In this document: positions 55,555 through 63,744 of the stretch, piece after piece
Layout of the letters: each line of letters begins with the position of its first letter
Numbering within the stretch: position 1 is the stretch's first letter
Origin: Streptomyces sp. CG 926
GTDB taxonomy: Bacteria > Actinomycetota > Actinomycetes > Streptomycetales > Streptomycetaceae
Length of the DNA stretch: 64,000 nucleotides
Direction: 5' to 3'
Assembly: GCF_003148825.1 (NCBI RefSeq)
Contig: NZ_QGGZ01000010.1
Span: forward strand, 310,001 to 374,000
Made by a program: the position numbers and the translations under genes
Notes under the pieces: generated by a model
The model's database searches: none
What the model saw: the letters and a program-made list of their open reading frames with translations, nothing else
Told to the model about the DNA's origin: nothing

Positions 55555-58505
55555 ACACACAGGACAGCGCCCGACCGGACGACACCCTCGCGGCGGCGAC
55601 GGAGCGGGCGCTCGCCGCTCTCGGCGTCACGGAAACACCCGATGAGGCCGGCCTGCACCGCCTGCGCACCCCGGTACTGCTCGACCGGTCGCCGGACGCC
55701 GTGGAAGAGGTACGCCGGACAGCCGCCCGGGCACGTGCGGACGGGGACGACCACCTGCTCGGTCGCGCGCTCTTCATGCTCGCCCAATACGCCTGGCAGC
55801 GGGACGACTATCCGTCGACGGTCGAGAACGCCGACCTCGCCCGCGCCGCCTACGAACGGGCCGGCGACCGGGTGGGTGTCGCCCGAGCCGCCCAGTCGAG
55901 GGCCAACGTCCTGCGCATCACCTCCCACCGGGACGCGGAGGCCGCGCTGACCGAGGCCCTGCTGCTCGCGCGGCGCGCCCAGGACGGTGTCACCGAGGCC
56001 ACGCTCTGGCTGGACCTCGCCCTGGTGGCCCAGAAGTCGGGCGACACGGCCACCTACGCGGCGAGGATCGAGGAGGCCGAGCGGTGCCTGCGGCCCTCGC
56101 TCCTCGCCGCGGGGCACGCCGCGCGCAATCTGGGGGAGGTCAAGGAACAACGGCGCGACGTACAGGCGGCTCGGGAGAGTTACGGCCGGGCGGTGCGGCT
56201 CTACGAGGACGCCGGTGCCCCGGCGCCCGCGACCGCCACCGTGTTGTTGTGGTGGGGGCGTACCGAACGCGTCCAGGGCGACGCCGAAAGGAGCCGAGAA
56301 CTCCTGGAGGCCGCCGTTCGGAAGGCGACCTCGGGCGGCGGCGACCTGGTGGCCGAGGCCGAGAGCCGGCGGGAGTTGGCCATGGCCGACAAGCTCGCGG
56401 GGAATCTGCGCGAAGCCATGTACGGCTATCGGCGCGCTCGTTCGGCACTGCGTCGCATCGATGGCGTGAATCCGTTGACGCTCGCCAACATCGAGTTCGA
56501 ACTGGGCGAACTCCTCGGCCTGCTGTCCGGCCCCGAGCACTCCCGCCGCCACTTCGAGGAGGCCTACCGGTGGTACCGGGAGGCCGACGAACCCCGAGGA
56601 CTCCACAACAGCGCGCGTGAGCTCGCGGAGCTGGCCATGGACGAAGGCGATCCGAGCACCGCCCGCGATCTGCTGACGCGAGCGGTCGCACCGCTGGGCC
56701 GGCAGACGGCGGATCCGATGAACCGGCTGCGCATGCTCACCTCTCTCGGCCGGCTGCTGTCCCTGGAAGCCTCGGCCGGCGCGGAACCCCGTCGTCACCA
56801 CCGTCGCGCCGAGCGGATACTGACCGCCGCGCTCAGCGGGTTCGAGCAACTGGGTCAGTTACGCAACGAGGCCTTGGTACTCCTCGTCGCGGTACGCGGC
56901 GGCATCCGTGTGGGCGGGTACTCCCCCGTGGAGGCCGGGGAGGAGGCGATCCGGCGCTATGCCGGAGCCAACGACCGGCTGGGGGAGATCGAAGGGCAAT
57001 GGGCCCTGTCGCAAGCCTGGTTGCGGGCGGGGGACGAGCGGCGAGCCCTGGCCCACGGGCGAAGCGCGCTGCTCGCGATCGAGGAGGTCCGGGCCACATC
57101 ACCGGACGCCGTCACCCGGGCGGGCTTCCTGCACGGCACCCGGTCCGCGGCGCTCCCGCTGCTCATGCCGGCCGTGTCCGGGGACCCGGCCTTCGCCGAG
57201 CAGTGGCTGGAGTCCGCACGCGACTGGGCCATCACCGGGGCTCTGCGTACCGGCGTGGCCGACCTCTCCCCCGCCTTCCGTCGGCTGCACGCCGACCTGA
57301 AGCGCCACGAGGACGAACGACCTCCCGAGGGGGCCCCGGCCGCGCAGCGCACAGCGTGGCAATCCGCCCACCGGGCCTTGCACGAACAGCTGTTCTTCGC
57401 CTTCACCCAGTCCTTGCCCACGACCGAACAGCGCGCGGGATCCGCCACGGGCGAGACCGAGCCGGAGCACGGGCCTGACGAGATCGACCACCATCGACTC
57501 GGCGCCCGCGAATACGCCCTGTACGTGGAGCTGTTCACCGGAGCGGACCGGACGGTGGAGGTCGTCTCGGTGTGCCGGCATCCGAACGGATCGCTGGAGG
57601 CCGGCCACGGCCCGCTGTCGCCCGAGGCCGTAGCGCTGCTCACCCGGTTCCGGGACGGGGAGGACATCGGCCAGGACGGCGAGCCGTCCTTGCGCGCGGA
57701 CCCTGCTTGGTCCCAGTTGGCCGACCGGCTGCTGCCGTCCGGACTGGCCTCCGTACTGGCTGCGTGCGCCGAGACGGACCCGATTCGGCTGTTCGTCCTT
57801 CCGGCGAACGAGCTGTGGAACGTCCCCTACGCGGCCCTGCCGCTGAGCGGGAGCACGGGGCAGCTCGTCGACAAGGCCGTGATCACCCTGACGCCGTCGA
57901 TGCGTATCCTCTCGGGCCGGCCCGAACAGCAGGGCCGGCCGCGTGGACCCGGGCGTGAGCACCGGGTCGTCGGGCTCTTCCCGACGGATGCCCCCATGGG
58001 CGAGCTCGAACTGGAGCGGCTCGAGAAGCGCACGCCGGTGCGACGGGCCTCCTCCTACGACCAGTTGGCGGCCGCATTGGCGGAGGGAGCCGCGGACCTC
58101 CTCTACTGCGCCGCGCACGGTGAGGCGGGGCATCGTCCCGGGCAGGACATCCTCACCGAGGCCGGGGCGCTCAACGACTGGTCCGTACTCGAACTGGCGG
58201 TGCCCGCCACGGTCGTCCTCGGCTGCTGCGGCAGTGGCCGGATCTGGCACCAGCCGGGCAGCGAGCCGTCCGGTCTGGCGCTCAGCTTCATGCTCGCCGG
58301 CGCCCGCCAGGTGGTCGCCCCGATCAAGAAGGTGCACGGCAGTACGTGCGCGGCCCTCCTGCCGGAGCTGGCGGAGCGCGTTCTGGACGGCCGGAGCCCC
58401 GCTGCCGCGCTGCGTGATCTGCAGCGCCGGGCCCGCGACGACCCCAAGGCTCCCCGCCTGCGGGAGGAATGGCACCTATTCCACTGCGTCGGCACCGTCA
58501 GGTGA
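55551..58505 (+). CDS. TPR-CHAT caspase-like protease with TTA codon
   Basis: A 984-aa protein. Residues of about 60-600 are TPR-like helical pairs (ARAAYERAGDRVGVARAAQSRANVL; ARESYGRAVRLYEDAGAPAPATATVLLWWGRTERVQGD). The C-terminal CHAT domain starts near residue 670 with IRLFVLPANELWNVPYAALPL at its core; the catalytic His is in LLYCAAHGEAGH (His856) and the Cys in VVLGCCGSGR (Cys893, with Cys892 beside it). CHAT proteases are caspase relatives; several act in phage defence or cell-death systems and cut proteins encoded next door. Codon 437 (56859-56861) is TTA, so full translation may need bldA tRNA. Translationally coupled to DUF6338. Confidence 0.9.
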   Translation: MNTQDSARPDDTLAAATERALAALGVTETPDEAGLHRLRTPVLLDRSPDAVEEVRRTAARARADGDDHLLGRALFMLAQYAWQRDDYPSTVENADLARAAYERAGDRVGVARAAQSRANVLRITSHRDAEAALTEALLLARRAQDGVTEATLWLDLALVAQKSGDTATYAARIEEAERCLRPSLLAAGHAARNLGEVKEQRRDVQAARESYGRAVRLYEDAGAPAPATATVLLWWGRTERVQGDAERSRELLEAAVRKATSGGGDLVAEAESRRELAMADKLAGNLREAMYGYRRARSALRRIDGVNPLTLANIEFELGELLGLLSGPEHSRRHFEEAYRWYREADEPRGLHNSARELAELAMDEGDPSTARDLLTRAVAPLGRQTADPMNRLRMLTSLGRLLSLEASAGAEPRRHHRRAERILTAALSGFEQLGQLRNEALVLLVAVRGGIRVGGYSPVEAGEEAIRRYAGANDRLGEIEGQWALSQAWLRAGDERRALAHGRSALLAIEEVRATSPDAVTRAGFLHGTRSAALPLLMPAVSGDPAFAEQWLESARDWAITGALRTGVADLSPAFRRLHADLKRHEDERPPEGAPAAQRTAWQSAHRALHEQLFFAFTQSLPTTEQRAGSATGETEPEHGPDEIDHHRLGAREYALYVELFTGADRTVEVVSVCRHPNGSLEAGHGPLSPEAVALLTRFRDGEDIGQDGEPSLRADPAWSQLADRLLPSGLASVLAACAETDPIRLFVLPANELWNVPYAALPLSGSTGQLVDKAVITLTPSMRILSGRPEQQGRPRGPGREHRVVGLFPTDAPMGELELERLEKRTPVRRASSYDQLAAALAEGAADLLYCAAHGEAGHRPGQDILTEAGALNDWSVLELAVPATVVLGCCGSGRIWHQPGSEPSGLALSFMLAGARQVVAPIKKVHGSTCAALLPELAERVLDGRSPAAALRDLQRRARDDPKAPRLREEWHLFHCVGTVR

Positions 58506-58536
58506 CGTGTGGAGCAAACAACCAGGAGGCATCACG

Positions 58537-58923
58537 ATGGACGAATACGAGGAATTCAGGACCCTGGCCCGCACCTTGGTCGGACACCTGCAGGCGAAGG
58601 GGAACGCGAGGACGACCGTCTCCCACCAAGGAGTCACCGTCGAGGGCTGGGTCGTGGATCACGGGAACTCCTACAGTTCGGAGACCCTGTACTCGAACGC
58701 CCCTGGGGACTGGAAGGAGGTCTGGGGCAACAACGACCAGATCATCCTCGGTACGGATGCGGAGCTCTACTCGTACTCCTGGGGGTCCAAGGAGGGCGGA
58801 CATCCTGTGGTGACCGAGAGGCACAGCTCACTGACAAGGCTGCAGGCCAAAGATCTGGTCGGCCGCGAGGGGGCGCCGTTCAGTACCTACACGCAGAAGC
58901 TGAAGCGCCTGCGCTGGTCCTGA
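58537..58923 (+). CDS. 128-aa hypothetical protein, last gene of the CHAT module
   Basis: A soluble 128-aa protein (MDEYEEFRTLARTLVGHLQAKGNARTTVS ...), rich in Tyr, Trp and Gly in the middle (NSYSSETLYSNAPGDWKEVWG; DAELYSYSWGSKEGG) with a basic C-terminus (QKLKRLRWS). No domain recognised. AGGAGG eight bases before the ATG is the strongest RBS of the module, 31 bp after the CHAT stop. It could be the protease target or effector; too small for a gasdermin. Confidence 0.72.
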   Translation: MDEYEEFRTLARTLVGHLQAKGNARTTVSHQGVTVEGWVVDHGNSYSSETLYSNAPGDWKEVWGNNDQIILGTDAELYSYSWGSKEGGHPVVTERHSSLTRLQAKDLVGREGAPFSTYTQKLKRLRWS

Positions 58924-58930
58924 AGCGGGG

Positions 58931-59527
58931 TCAGCGGGCGATCGAGATCGCGAAGGGCGCGAATCCGTCGGCGCGGATGACGTGCGGTACGAACAGGATC
59001 GCGGCCTCCGTGGCGCGGGCGGTCCGGATTCCGCCGAGGTCGGTGATCCACTCCTTGTGCCAGCCGAGGTCGGTGAGCAGTTCGCGGACGGTCTGCTTGG
59101 CCTGCGGGTCCTCGCCGGAGAGGAACGCGGTCGGCGGCCGGGACAGCATGGTGGGCGCGGTCATCACCGGGTAGAGCATGGTGTTGAGTGTCTTGACGAC
59201 ACTGGTTTCGGGGAGCGCCTCCTGGAGCTGTTCGGCGAGGCTGGAGCCGGGGTGGAGCAGGTCGGCGGGCAGTCCGTCCGGGCCGTCGGTGGTGGCGTTG
59301 GAGACGTCGACGAGGATCTTGCCCCGCAGTTCGTCGCGCAGGGCGGCCAGGCGTTCCGGTGCGCCGGCGCCCGGTGTGGCGTTGATGACGATCCGGGCGG
59401 TGCGCGCGGCGTCGGCGGCGGCGCCCGGCGTGCTGTCCGCCACGGTGACCTGGTGCCCCGCCCGGGTGAGGGCGGCGGCCAGGTTGCCGCCGACGCGGCC
59501 GTTTCCGAGTACTGCGATCGTGGTCAT
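58931..59527 (-). CDS. NAD(P)-binding F420 reductase-like protein
   Basis: A 198-aa Rossmann protein of the FNO/NADPH-dependent F420 reductase and P5C-reductase-like superfamily: MTTIAVLGNGRVGGNLAAALTRAGHQVTVADS, RIVINATPGAGAPERLAALRDELRGKILVDVSNATT, SVVKTLNTMLYPVMTAP. GGAAGGA nine bases before ATG 59527. Follows the inositol-phosphatase-like gene by 44 bp on the same strand. True cofactor partner unknown. Confidence 0.87.
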   Translation of the reverse strand: MTTIAVLGNGRVGGNLAAALTRAGHQVTVADSTPGAAADAARTARIVINATPGAGAPERLAALRDELRGKILVDVSNATTDGPDGLPADLLHPGSSLAEQLQEALPETSVVKTLNTMLYPVMTAPTMLSRPPTAFLSGEDPQAKQTVRELLTDLGWHKEWITDLGGIRTARATEAAILFVPHVIRADGFAPFAISIAR

Positions 59528-59571
59528 GTTGTTCGGTCCTTCCGTACGTACGGGTTGTGGTGTGTTTCGGG

Positions 59572-60390
59572 TCAGCGGGAGAGCGTTGCTGCGGCTTCGG
59601 CGTGGATGCCGGGTGCGGCGGCCAGGAAGCTGTCGCTCTGCGGGGTCCAGGGGCGGCCTTCGGCGTCGGAGATCTGTCCGCCGGCCTCGCGGACGAGCAG
59701 CGCCCCGGGGAGCAGGTCCGCGCGGGCCCCGGCGAACTGCCAGAAGGCGTCGGTCCTGCCGGCGGCCACGTTCACCAGGTGCAGGGTCGCGGGCACGGAG
59801 GTGCGGACGACGAGTGCGTCGAAGAGCATCGCGGTGATCGAGCGGCCGACGCGCCGCACGACCTCCTCGTCCTCGTCCGGCCGGGCCTGGCTGGTGGCGA
59901 CGATGCTCAGGTCGAGGTTCGCGGTGTCGGAGACGTGCAGGGGCCGGCCGTCGAGGTGGGCGCCCGCTCCGGCGAGCGCGGTGTAGGTCTCGCCGGTCAA
60001 CGGCACGTGGACCACGGTGAGTACCGGCTGGTTGTCGCGCACGAGGGTGGCGGTGACGGCCCACTCCGGCAGGGCGTGCAGGTGGTTGACGTTGCCTTCG
60101 GCCGGGTCCACGACCCACCACTCGCCGGCCGGCAGCGCGCCCCCGTCCAGCTCGTCCTCCACCCAGCCGGCGTCCGGCCGCAGCTGGGTGAGGCGGGGGC
60201 GCAGGATGGCGAGGGCCGTGTCGTCGTTGGCGGCGAGCGCGTTCATCAGCTCTTCGCGGGTCTCGTGGCGGATCACCTCGCCGAAGCGCTCGCGCAGCGC
60301 CGAACCGGCGGTTCGCACGGCGAGCACGGTGTGGTCCAGCAGTTCGGCGTCGGTGGTGGTGATGCCGGTGGGCTGCAGCGTTGCGGACAT
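59572..60390 (-). CDS. Inositol monophosphatase-family protein with altered metal motif
   Basis: A 272-aa IMPase-fold protein. The normal WxIDPIDGTxNF motif reads WWVVDPAEGNVNHLHALPEWAV, so the second Asp is Glu; the EE-type motif is EDELDGG. The C-terminal ARADLLPGALLVREAGGQISD keeps the last metal Asp. It may therefore be a weak phosphatase or a changed enzyme. ATG 60390 has AGGAG seven bases upstream. It is divergent from LysR and is likely its target. Confidence 0.85.
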   Translation of the reverse strand: MSATLQPTGITTTDAELLDHTVLAVRTAGSALRERFGEVIRHETREELMNALAANDDTALAILRPRLTQLRPDAGWVEDELDGGALPAGEWWVVDPAEGNVNHLHALPEWAVTATLVRDNQPVLTVVHVPLTGETYTALAGAGAHLDGRPLHVSDTANLDLSIVATSQARPDEDEEVVRRVGRSITAMLFDALVVRTSVPATLHLVNVAAGRTDAFWQFAGARADLLPGALLVREAGGQISDAEGRPWTPQSDSFLAAAPGIHAEAAATLSR

Positions 60391-60496
60391 GGTGATGCTC
60401 CTGCCTGGGGAGGGGTGTTGGTGCGTCGGTCGGGCCGACCCGCGCGTTCCGTCGCGCGCTTTCACCTCAACGGTAGAGAGCATCATCATTAACTTC

Positions 60497-60537
60497 AAAT
60501 GCATGTCAGGAAGGCTTAGGATTACTCACATGCAATT
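60497..60537. promoter_or_regulatory. Inverted repeat AAATGCATGT-N21-ACATGCAATT over the lysR start
   Basis: Arms 60497-60506 and 60528-60537 match in 9 of 10 positions (TGCATGT/ACATGCA perfect). The right arm covers the lysR ATG. It fits a LysR-type autoregulatory site in the divergent promoter region. Confidence 0.55.
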
Positions 60538-61426
60538 GGATCTGAACCTGCTCACCGCGCTCGATGCACTCCTGGAGGAGGGCAGCGTGGCCGGGGCGGC
60601 CGCGCGCCTGCATGTCACCGCCCCCGCCATGAGCCGAAGCCTGGGCCGCATCCGGCACACGACCGGGGATCAGATCCTGGTGCGCACCGGCCGCACGATG
60701 ACCCCGACGCCGTATGCGCTCGCCGTCCGGGCGCAGGTGCACGAGCTGCTGCAGCAGGTCCAGGGGGTCCTGGCACCGAGCCGTGCCCTCGATCTGGCGA
60801 CGTTGGATCGCACTTTCACGCTGCGCTGGCACGACTCCCTGGTCGCCCTGAGCGGACCCGCACTGCTCGCGGCCGTGCGCGCACAGGCGCCGGGCGTGCG
60901 GCTGTGCTTCGTCGCGGAATCGAGTGTCGACACACCCGGGTTGCGCCGCGGCGAGGTCGACCTGGAGGCGAACGCCAACCGTCCGAGCGCACCGGACATC
61001 CGTGCCGAGCACGTGGGCGAGACCGGCCTCGTCGTCGTCGTGAGACGGGGACATCCCCTCACCCACGACAAGGCCCTGACGGCAGAGCGGTACGCCGCGG
61101 CCGACCATGTCACCGTCTCGCGGCGTGGAAACCTCGGCAACGCCCTCGACGACGCCCTCGCGCGGCTCGGCCTCACCCGCCGCGTGGTGGCGACCGCGCC
61201 CACGGAGGCGGCCGCGTTCGCGTTCGCGCGCGACTCCGATCTGGTGATCACCGTCCCCGAAGCCATCACGCGCGCCACGATCGCCGATCTCGGCCTGGTC
61301 GTACTCCCCCTGCCGCTCGAACTGCCCTCGGCAGCCGTATACCTGTCGTGGCATCAGCGCTACGACAGCGACAACGCCCACGCCTGGCTGCGCGCTCTGG
61401 CGCGGGACGCGCTGACCGTGCGCTGA
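60530..61426 (+). CDS. LysR-family transcriptional regulator
   Basis: A 298-aa LysR regulator. HTH: MQLDLNLLTALDALLEEGSVAGAAARLHVTAPAMSRSLGRIRHTTGDQILVRTGRTMTPTPYA. Effector domain from about residue 90 (LDRTFTLRWHDSLVAL ... AVYLSWHQRYDSDNAHAWL). The ATG at 60530 is preferred; ATG 60503 would add nine residues. It probably controls the divergent IMPase-like/F420-reductase-like pair. The inducer is unknown. Confidence 0.93.
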   Translation: MQLDLNLLTALDALLEEGSVAGAAARLHVTAPAMSRSLGRIRHTTGDQILVRTGRTMTPTPYALAVRAQVHELLQQVQGVLAPSRALDLATLDRTFTLRWHDSLVALSGPALLAAVRAQAPGVRLCFVAESSVDTPGLRRGEVDLEANANRPSAPDIRAEHVGETGLVVVVRRGHPLTHDKALTAERYAAADHVTVSRRGNLGNALDDALARLGLTRRVVATAPTEAAAFAFARDSDLVITVPEAITRATIADLGLVVLPLPLELPSAAVYLSWHQRYDSDNAHAWLRALARDALTVR

Positions 61427-61431
61427 GGATC

Positions 61432-61474
61432 GTCGGGCGATGCGATTACCTCCGAGGTAATCGCATCGCCCGAC
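61432..61474. promoter_or_regulatory. 43-bp perfect palindrome (21-bp arms, 1-bp centre)
   Basis: Left arm 61432-61452 begins GTCGGGCGATGCG and right arm 61454-61474 is its exact reverse complement; the centre is ATTACCTC-C-GAGGTAAT. It lies 6 bp after the lysR stop and 55 bp before the DUF1330 start. It could be an unusually long terminator, or an operator for DUF1330 with the inner ATTACCTC half-sites. Confidence 0.8.
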
Positions 61475-61528
61475 CGCCCTCGACTACGTTCGCGGCCATC
61501 ACCCACCCCGGAACGAAGGAGCCCCGTG

Positions 61529-61891
61529 GTGCCCGCTTACGGCTTCGCCCATCTCCGCAGCCGCCGGAATCACTCCGACGTCATCGAGTACCTGGAGCGC
61601 ATCCAGGAAACCCTCGACCCCTTCTCGGGTCGCTTCGTCATCCACGGCCCGCCGGCCGAGGTCGTGGAGGGCACATGGCCCGGCAGCATGGTGCTGATCG
61701 AGTTCCCCGGCCTGGCCGAGGCCCGTGCCTGGTACGACTCTCCGGCCTACCGAACGATCCTGCACCTGCGTACCGACCACATCGAAGGCGACCTGCTGCT
61801 GATCGAGGGCGTCGGCCCGAACTACCATCCGGCCGAACGAGCTCGCAAGCTGCGAGCAGAAGCGGACCGGGCGAACCGACCGACCACCTAG
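61529..61891 (+). CDS. DUF1330-family protein
   Basis: A 120-aa ferredoxin-like-fold protein (AYGFAHLRSRRNHSDVIEYLERIQETLDPFSGRFVIHGPPAEVVEGTWPGSMVLIEFPGLAEARAWYDSPAYRTILHLR). The DUF1330 pattern EFP...A..WY.SP.Y is clear. Two GTG codons, 61526 and 61529, are possible; AAGGAG favours 61529. Function unknown. A palindrome precedes it. Confidence 0.9.
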   Translation: MPAYGFAHLRSRRNHSDVIEYLERIQETLDPFSGRFVIHGPPAEVVEGTWPGSMVLIEFPGLAEARAWYDSPAYRTILHLRTDHIEGDLLLIEGVGPNYHPAERARKLRAEADRANRPTT

Positions 61892-61988
61892 ACCGGCACG
61901 CGCGACGCCGCCCGAGGCCCGCGGCCTCGTCGTCGGCACTTCGGTACACGACAGCTCACGAGGTGTTTCGCCGGAGAACAAGGCGCTG

Positions 61989-62005
61989 TCCGCCCTCCGG
62001 GCGGA
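61989..62005. terminator. Small hairpin between convergent DUF1330 and DUF6308 genes
   Basis: TCCGCCC-TCC-GGGCGGA, a 7-bp stem with a 3-nt loop. Confidence 0.45.
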
Positions 62006-62033
62006 AGGGCCGCTCGGCCACGATCGACGGACC

Positions 62034-62712
62034 TCAGATCCCGATGCAGCTTCCCTGTTGGTGATCCGTACGGTGATGCATCCAGAGCACCACATCGCAG
62101 ACACGCAACGCGCTGACGGTCGCGGGCAGGTCCGCGGACTGCCGTAGGGCCGTCAGGTCGCGGTGCAGCGCACGGTTGTCGGCACGCAGCGCGTCGTGCA
62201 GGTCAAGCCAGAACGACTTCGGCCGACCGAGAAGGCAGCGAACGACCTGATCGTAGACGGGGAGCAGCCGTGGCCGCTTTCGAGCGAGCAGCTTGCCTGC
62301 CGTCACCCACCCGATACCGGGCCGGTCGCGGAGAACATGCCAGGCAGTGTGGGCCGGTGACCCTTCGGTCAGGTCGGCAGCTTCGGCATCCGCCGGTGTC
62401 GAAGCGAACACAGCTCAGCAATTCGGACAACCGAACTCCGAGGTCACCTTCGAGGAGGTCGAGGGCTACCTGCGCGGGAATCCTGACCGACAGGGTTTGC
62501 ACAGCGATCAGGTCGTCGGCGGTCACCATGTTCGCGACCGCCTCACGGTCCCCTCCCCCGGCCAAGTGCTCGAAACGGCTACCCGTGAACGGGACGGCGT
62601 CGTCGAACGGGCCGGTGCCGAAGTAACGTCGGAGGTCGGATACCGCCTGATCAGAGGCGATGAGGCTGCGCAGAAGCCGAGTGAGCGGTGGTTGGCTCAA
62701 TGCCGCAACCAT
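62034..62712 (-). pseudogene. DUF6308-family gene broken by a frameshift
   Basis: The N-terminal part (MVAALSQPPLTRLLRSLIASDQAVSDLRRYFGTGPFDDAVPFTGSRFEHLAGGG ... LLEGDLGVRLSELLS, 62712-62420) and the C-terminal part (FASTPADAEAADLTEGSPAHTAWHVLRDRPGIGWVTAGKLLARKRPRLLPVYDQVVRCLLGRP, 62411-62034) belong to one DUF6308 protein but are in different frames. The shift is near 62411-62420. It is a recent single-base change, a sequence error, or less likely programmed. Function of the family unknown. Confidence 0.75.
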
Positions 62713-62882
62713 GAGGCGAAGGCGTTCACCAAGACTGCGTAGAGCCTGTCGTCGGGCACCGATCCAGGGTACTTGCTCGCGGCACGGAAGGCGACGTAGG
62801 TGAAGGTGGCGGAGGTGGCCGCGTTGAGGTTCTTGTAGTGCACGAGCTTGCCGGCCGGCTTGCGGCGCCTCGGATTCGACAT
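62697..62882 (-). CDS. Small hypothetical protein overlapping the DUF6308 gene
   Basis: A 61-aa basic protein (MSNPRRRKPAGKLVHYKNLNAATSATFTYVAFRAASKYPGSVPDDRLYAVLVNAFASWLRH). It ends 16 bp inside the start of the DUF6308 gene. No clear RBS; no family recognised. It could also be a remnant of a longer gene, since the frame stays open upstream. Confidence 0.4.
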   Translation of the reverse strand: MSNPRRRKPAGKLVHYKNLNAATSATFTYVAFRAASKYPGSVPDDRLYAVLVNAFASWLRH

Positions 62883-63328
62883 CGGCGCCGTAGCCGTCGC
62901 GGGCAAGCCAGAGCGGAGGCGTAGCCCTGCCCCACGGCACGGACCTGCCGAGTTCGGCCGTGACGACCGGGCCGGCAGTTGACACACCGTCTTGGGTGCG
63001 GTGGTTGTAGAAGACCAAGCCTCATCGGCCCGAACCATGGCGTCCGCTCCGAGGAACGACATCGCCTGCATCCTTGCCCCCTTGATCGCCAGGGGAAAAC
63101 AACAGACCCCTGATGCCCGATCGTCCGGGCTTGCCGATGCGCCTACCCGGCAAGGCGGGCGGTCGGCGCGGCCCTCCGCCCTCCTCGGATGACGAACTCA
63201 GGAGAACGGAGCGGCCCAACGGCGACTACCGGGGAGTAGTTGTCCCCAACGCCCACTGGCCCGCGTGTTGTTATGGGATGGTTCTCACGGTCTGCAGGGG
63301 AAGCGGGTCGTGGAGAGCGGGGGAAAAG
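62883..63328. other. Region of unclear content, possibly gene remnants
   Basis: 446 bp. Minus-strand frames such as VFYNHRTQDGVSTAGPVVTAELGR (near 63015-62945) look protein-like but have no start, RBS or recognisable family. Somewhat lower GC than the rest. No RNA or repeat seen. It should also hold the promoter of the small membrane protein gene. Confidence 0.35.
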
Positions 63329-63700
63329 GTGGTCGATCTCAGTCCTACGCAGCTGCTGATCATCGGCGGTGTCGTGCTCGTCCTGGTCGCGCTCGTGGTC
63401 TTGGGACTACGGCGGGGTTCGCTCCGGAGCGCCAGCGTCCGGGGAATGGGAATAGGTGCGCGTATTGAAGGCGCCGCAGAGTCCAAGCCGCTGACGAACC
63501 AGACGATTCAAACAGATGAAGTCAAGGCCAAGTCGTCATGGTTCAGGATCATGCTCGGGGCGAAGACGTCGTTCAAGAGGTCGCGCTTCAAGAACAGCGT
63601 GGTGGAAATCGTGCCCGACGGTACGGGCGCCGCTCAGGAGCCCGGAACCGGACCAACGTTTCCCCCGGGTCCCTCCGGCCCCGGCGGACACGCCGGCTAG
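63329..63700 (+). CDS. Small single-pass membrane protein
   Basis: A 123-aa protein: one N-terminal membrane segment (TQLLIIGGVVLVLVALVVLGL) followed by a basic cytoplasmic tail (RRGSLRSASVRGMGIGARIEGAAESK) and a Gly/Pro-rich end. GTG 63329 follows GGGGGAAAAG. It lies 44 bp before a P-loop NTPase gene on the same strand, suggesting a membrane partner of that NTPase. Confidence 0.65.
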   Translation: MVDLSPTQLLIIGGVVLVLVALVVLGLRRGSLRSASVRGMGIGARIEGAAESKPLTNQTIQTDEVKAKSSWFRIMLGAKTSFKRSRFKNSVVEIVPDGTGAAQEPGTGPTFPPGPSGPGGHAG

Positions 63701-63744
63701 CTCACCGGAAGCGCACACGAAGGAACACGGGGCGGGGGAAGCAG

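Noticed and set aside
58537..58923. 128-aa protein as a bacterial gasdermin substrate of the CHAT protease
   Set aside because: It is about half the usual gasdermin length, has no hydrophobic pore-forming strands and no C-terminal lid that I can see.
62945..63015. VFYNHRTQDGVSTAGP stretch as a transposase remnant
   Set aside because: Too short and without a DDE or HTH motif; no inverted repeats flank it.
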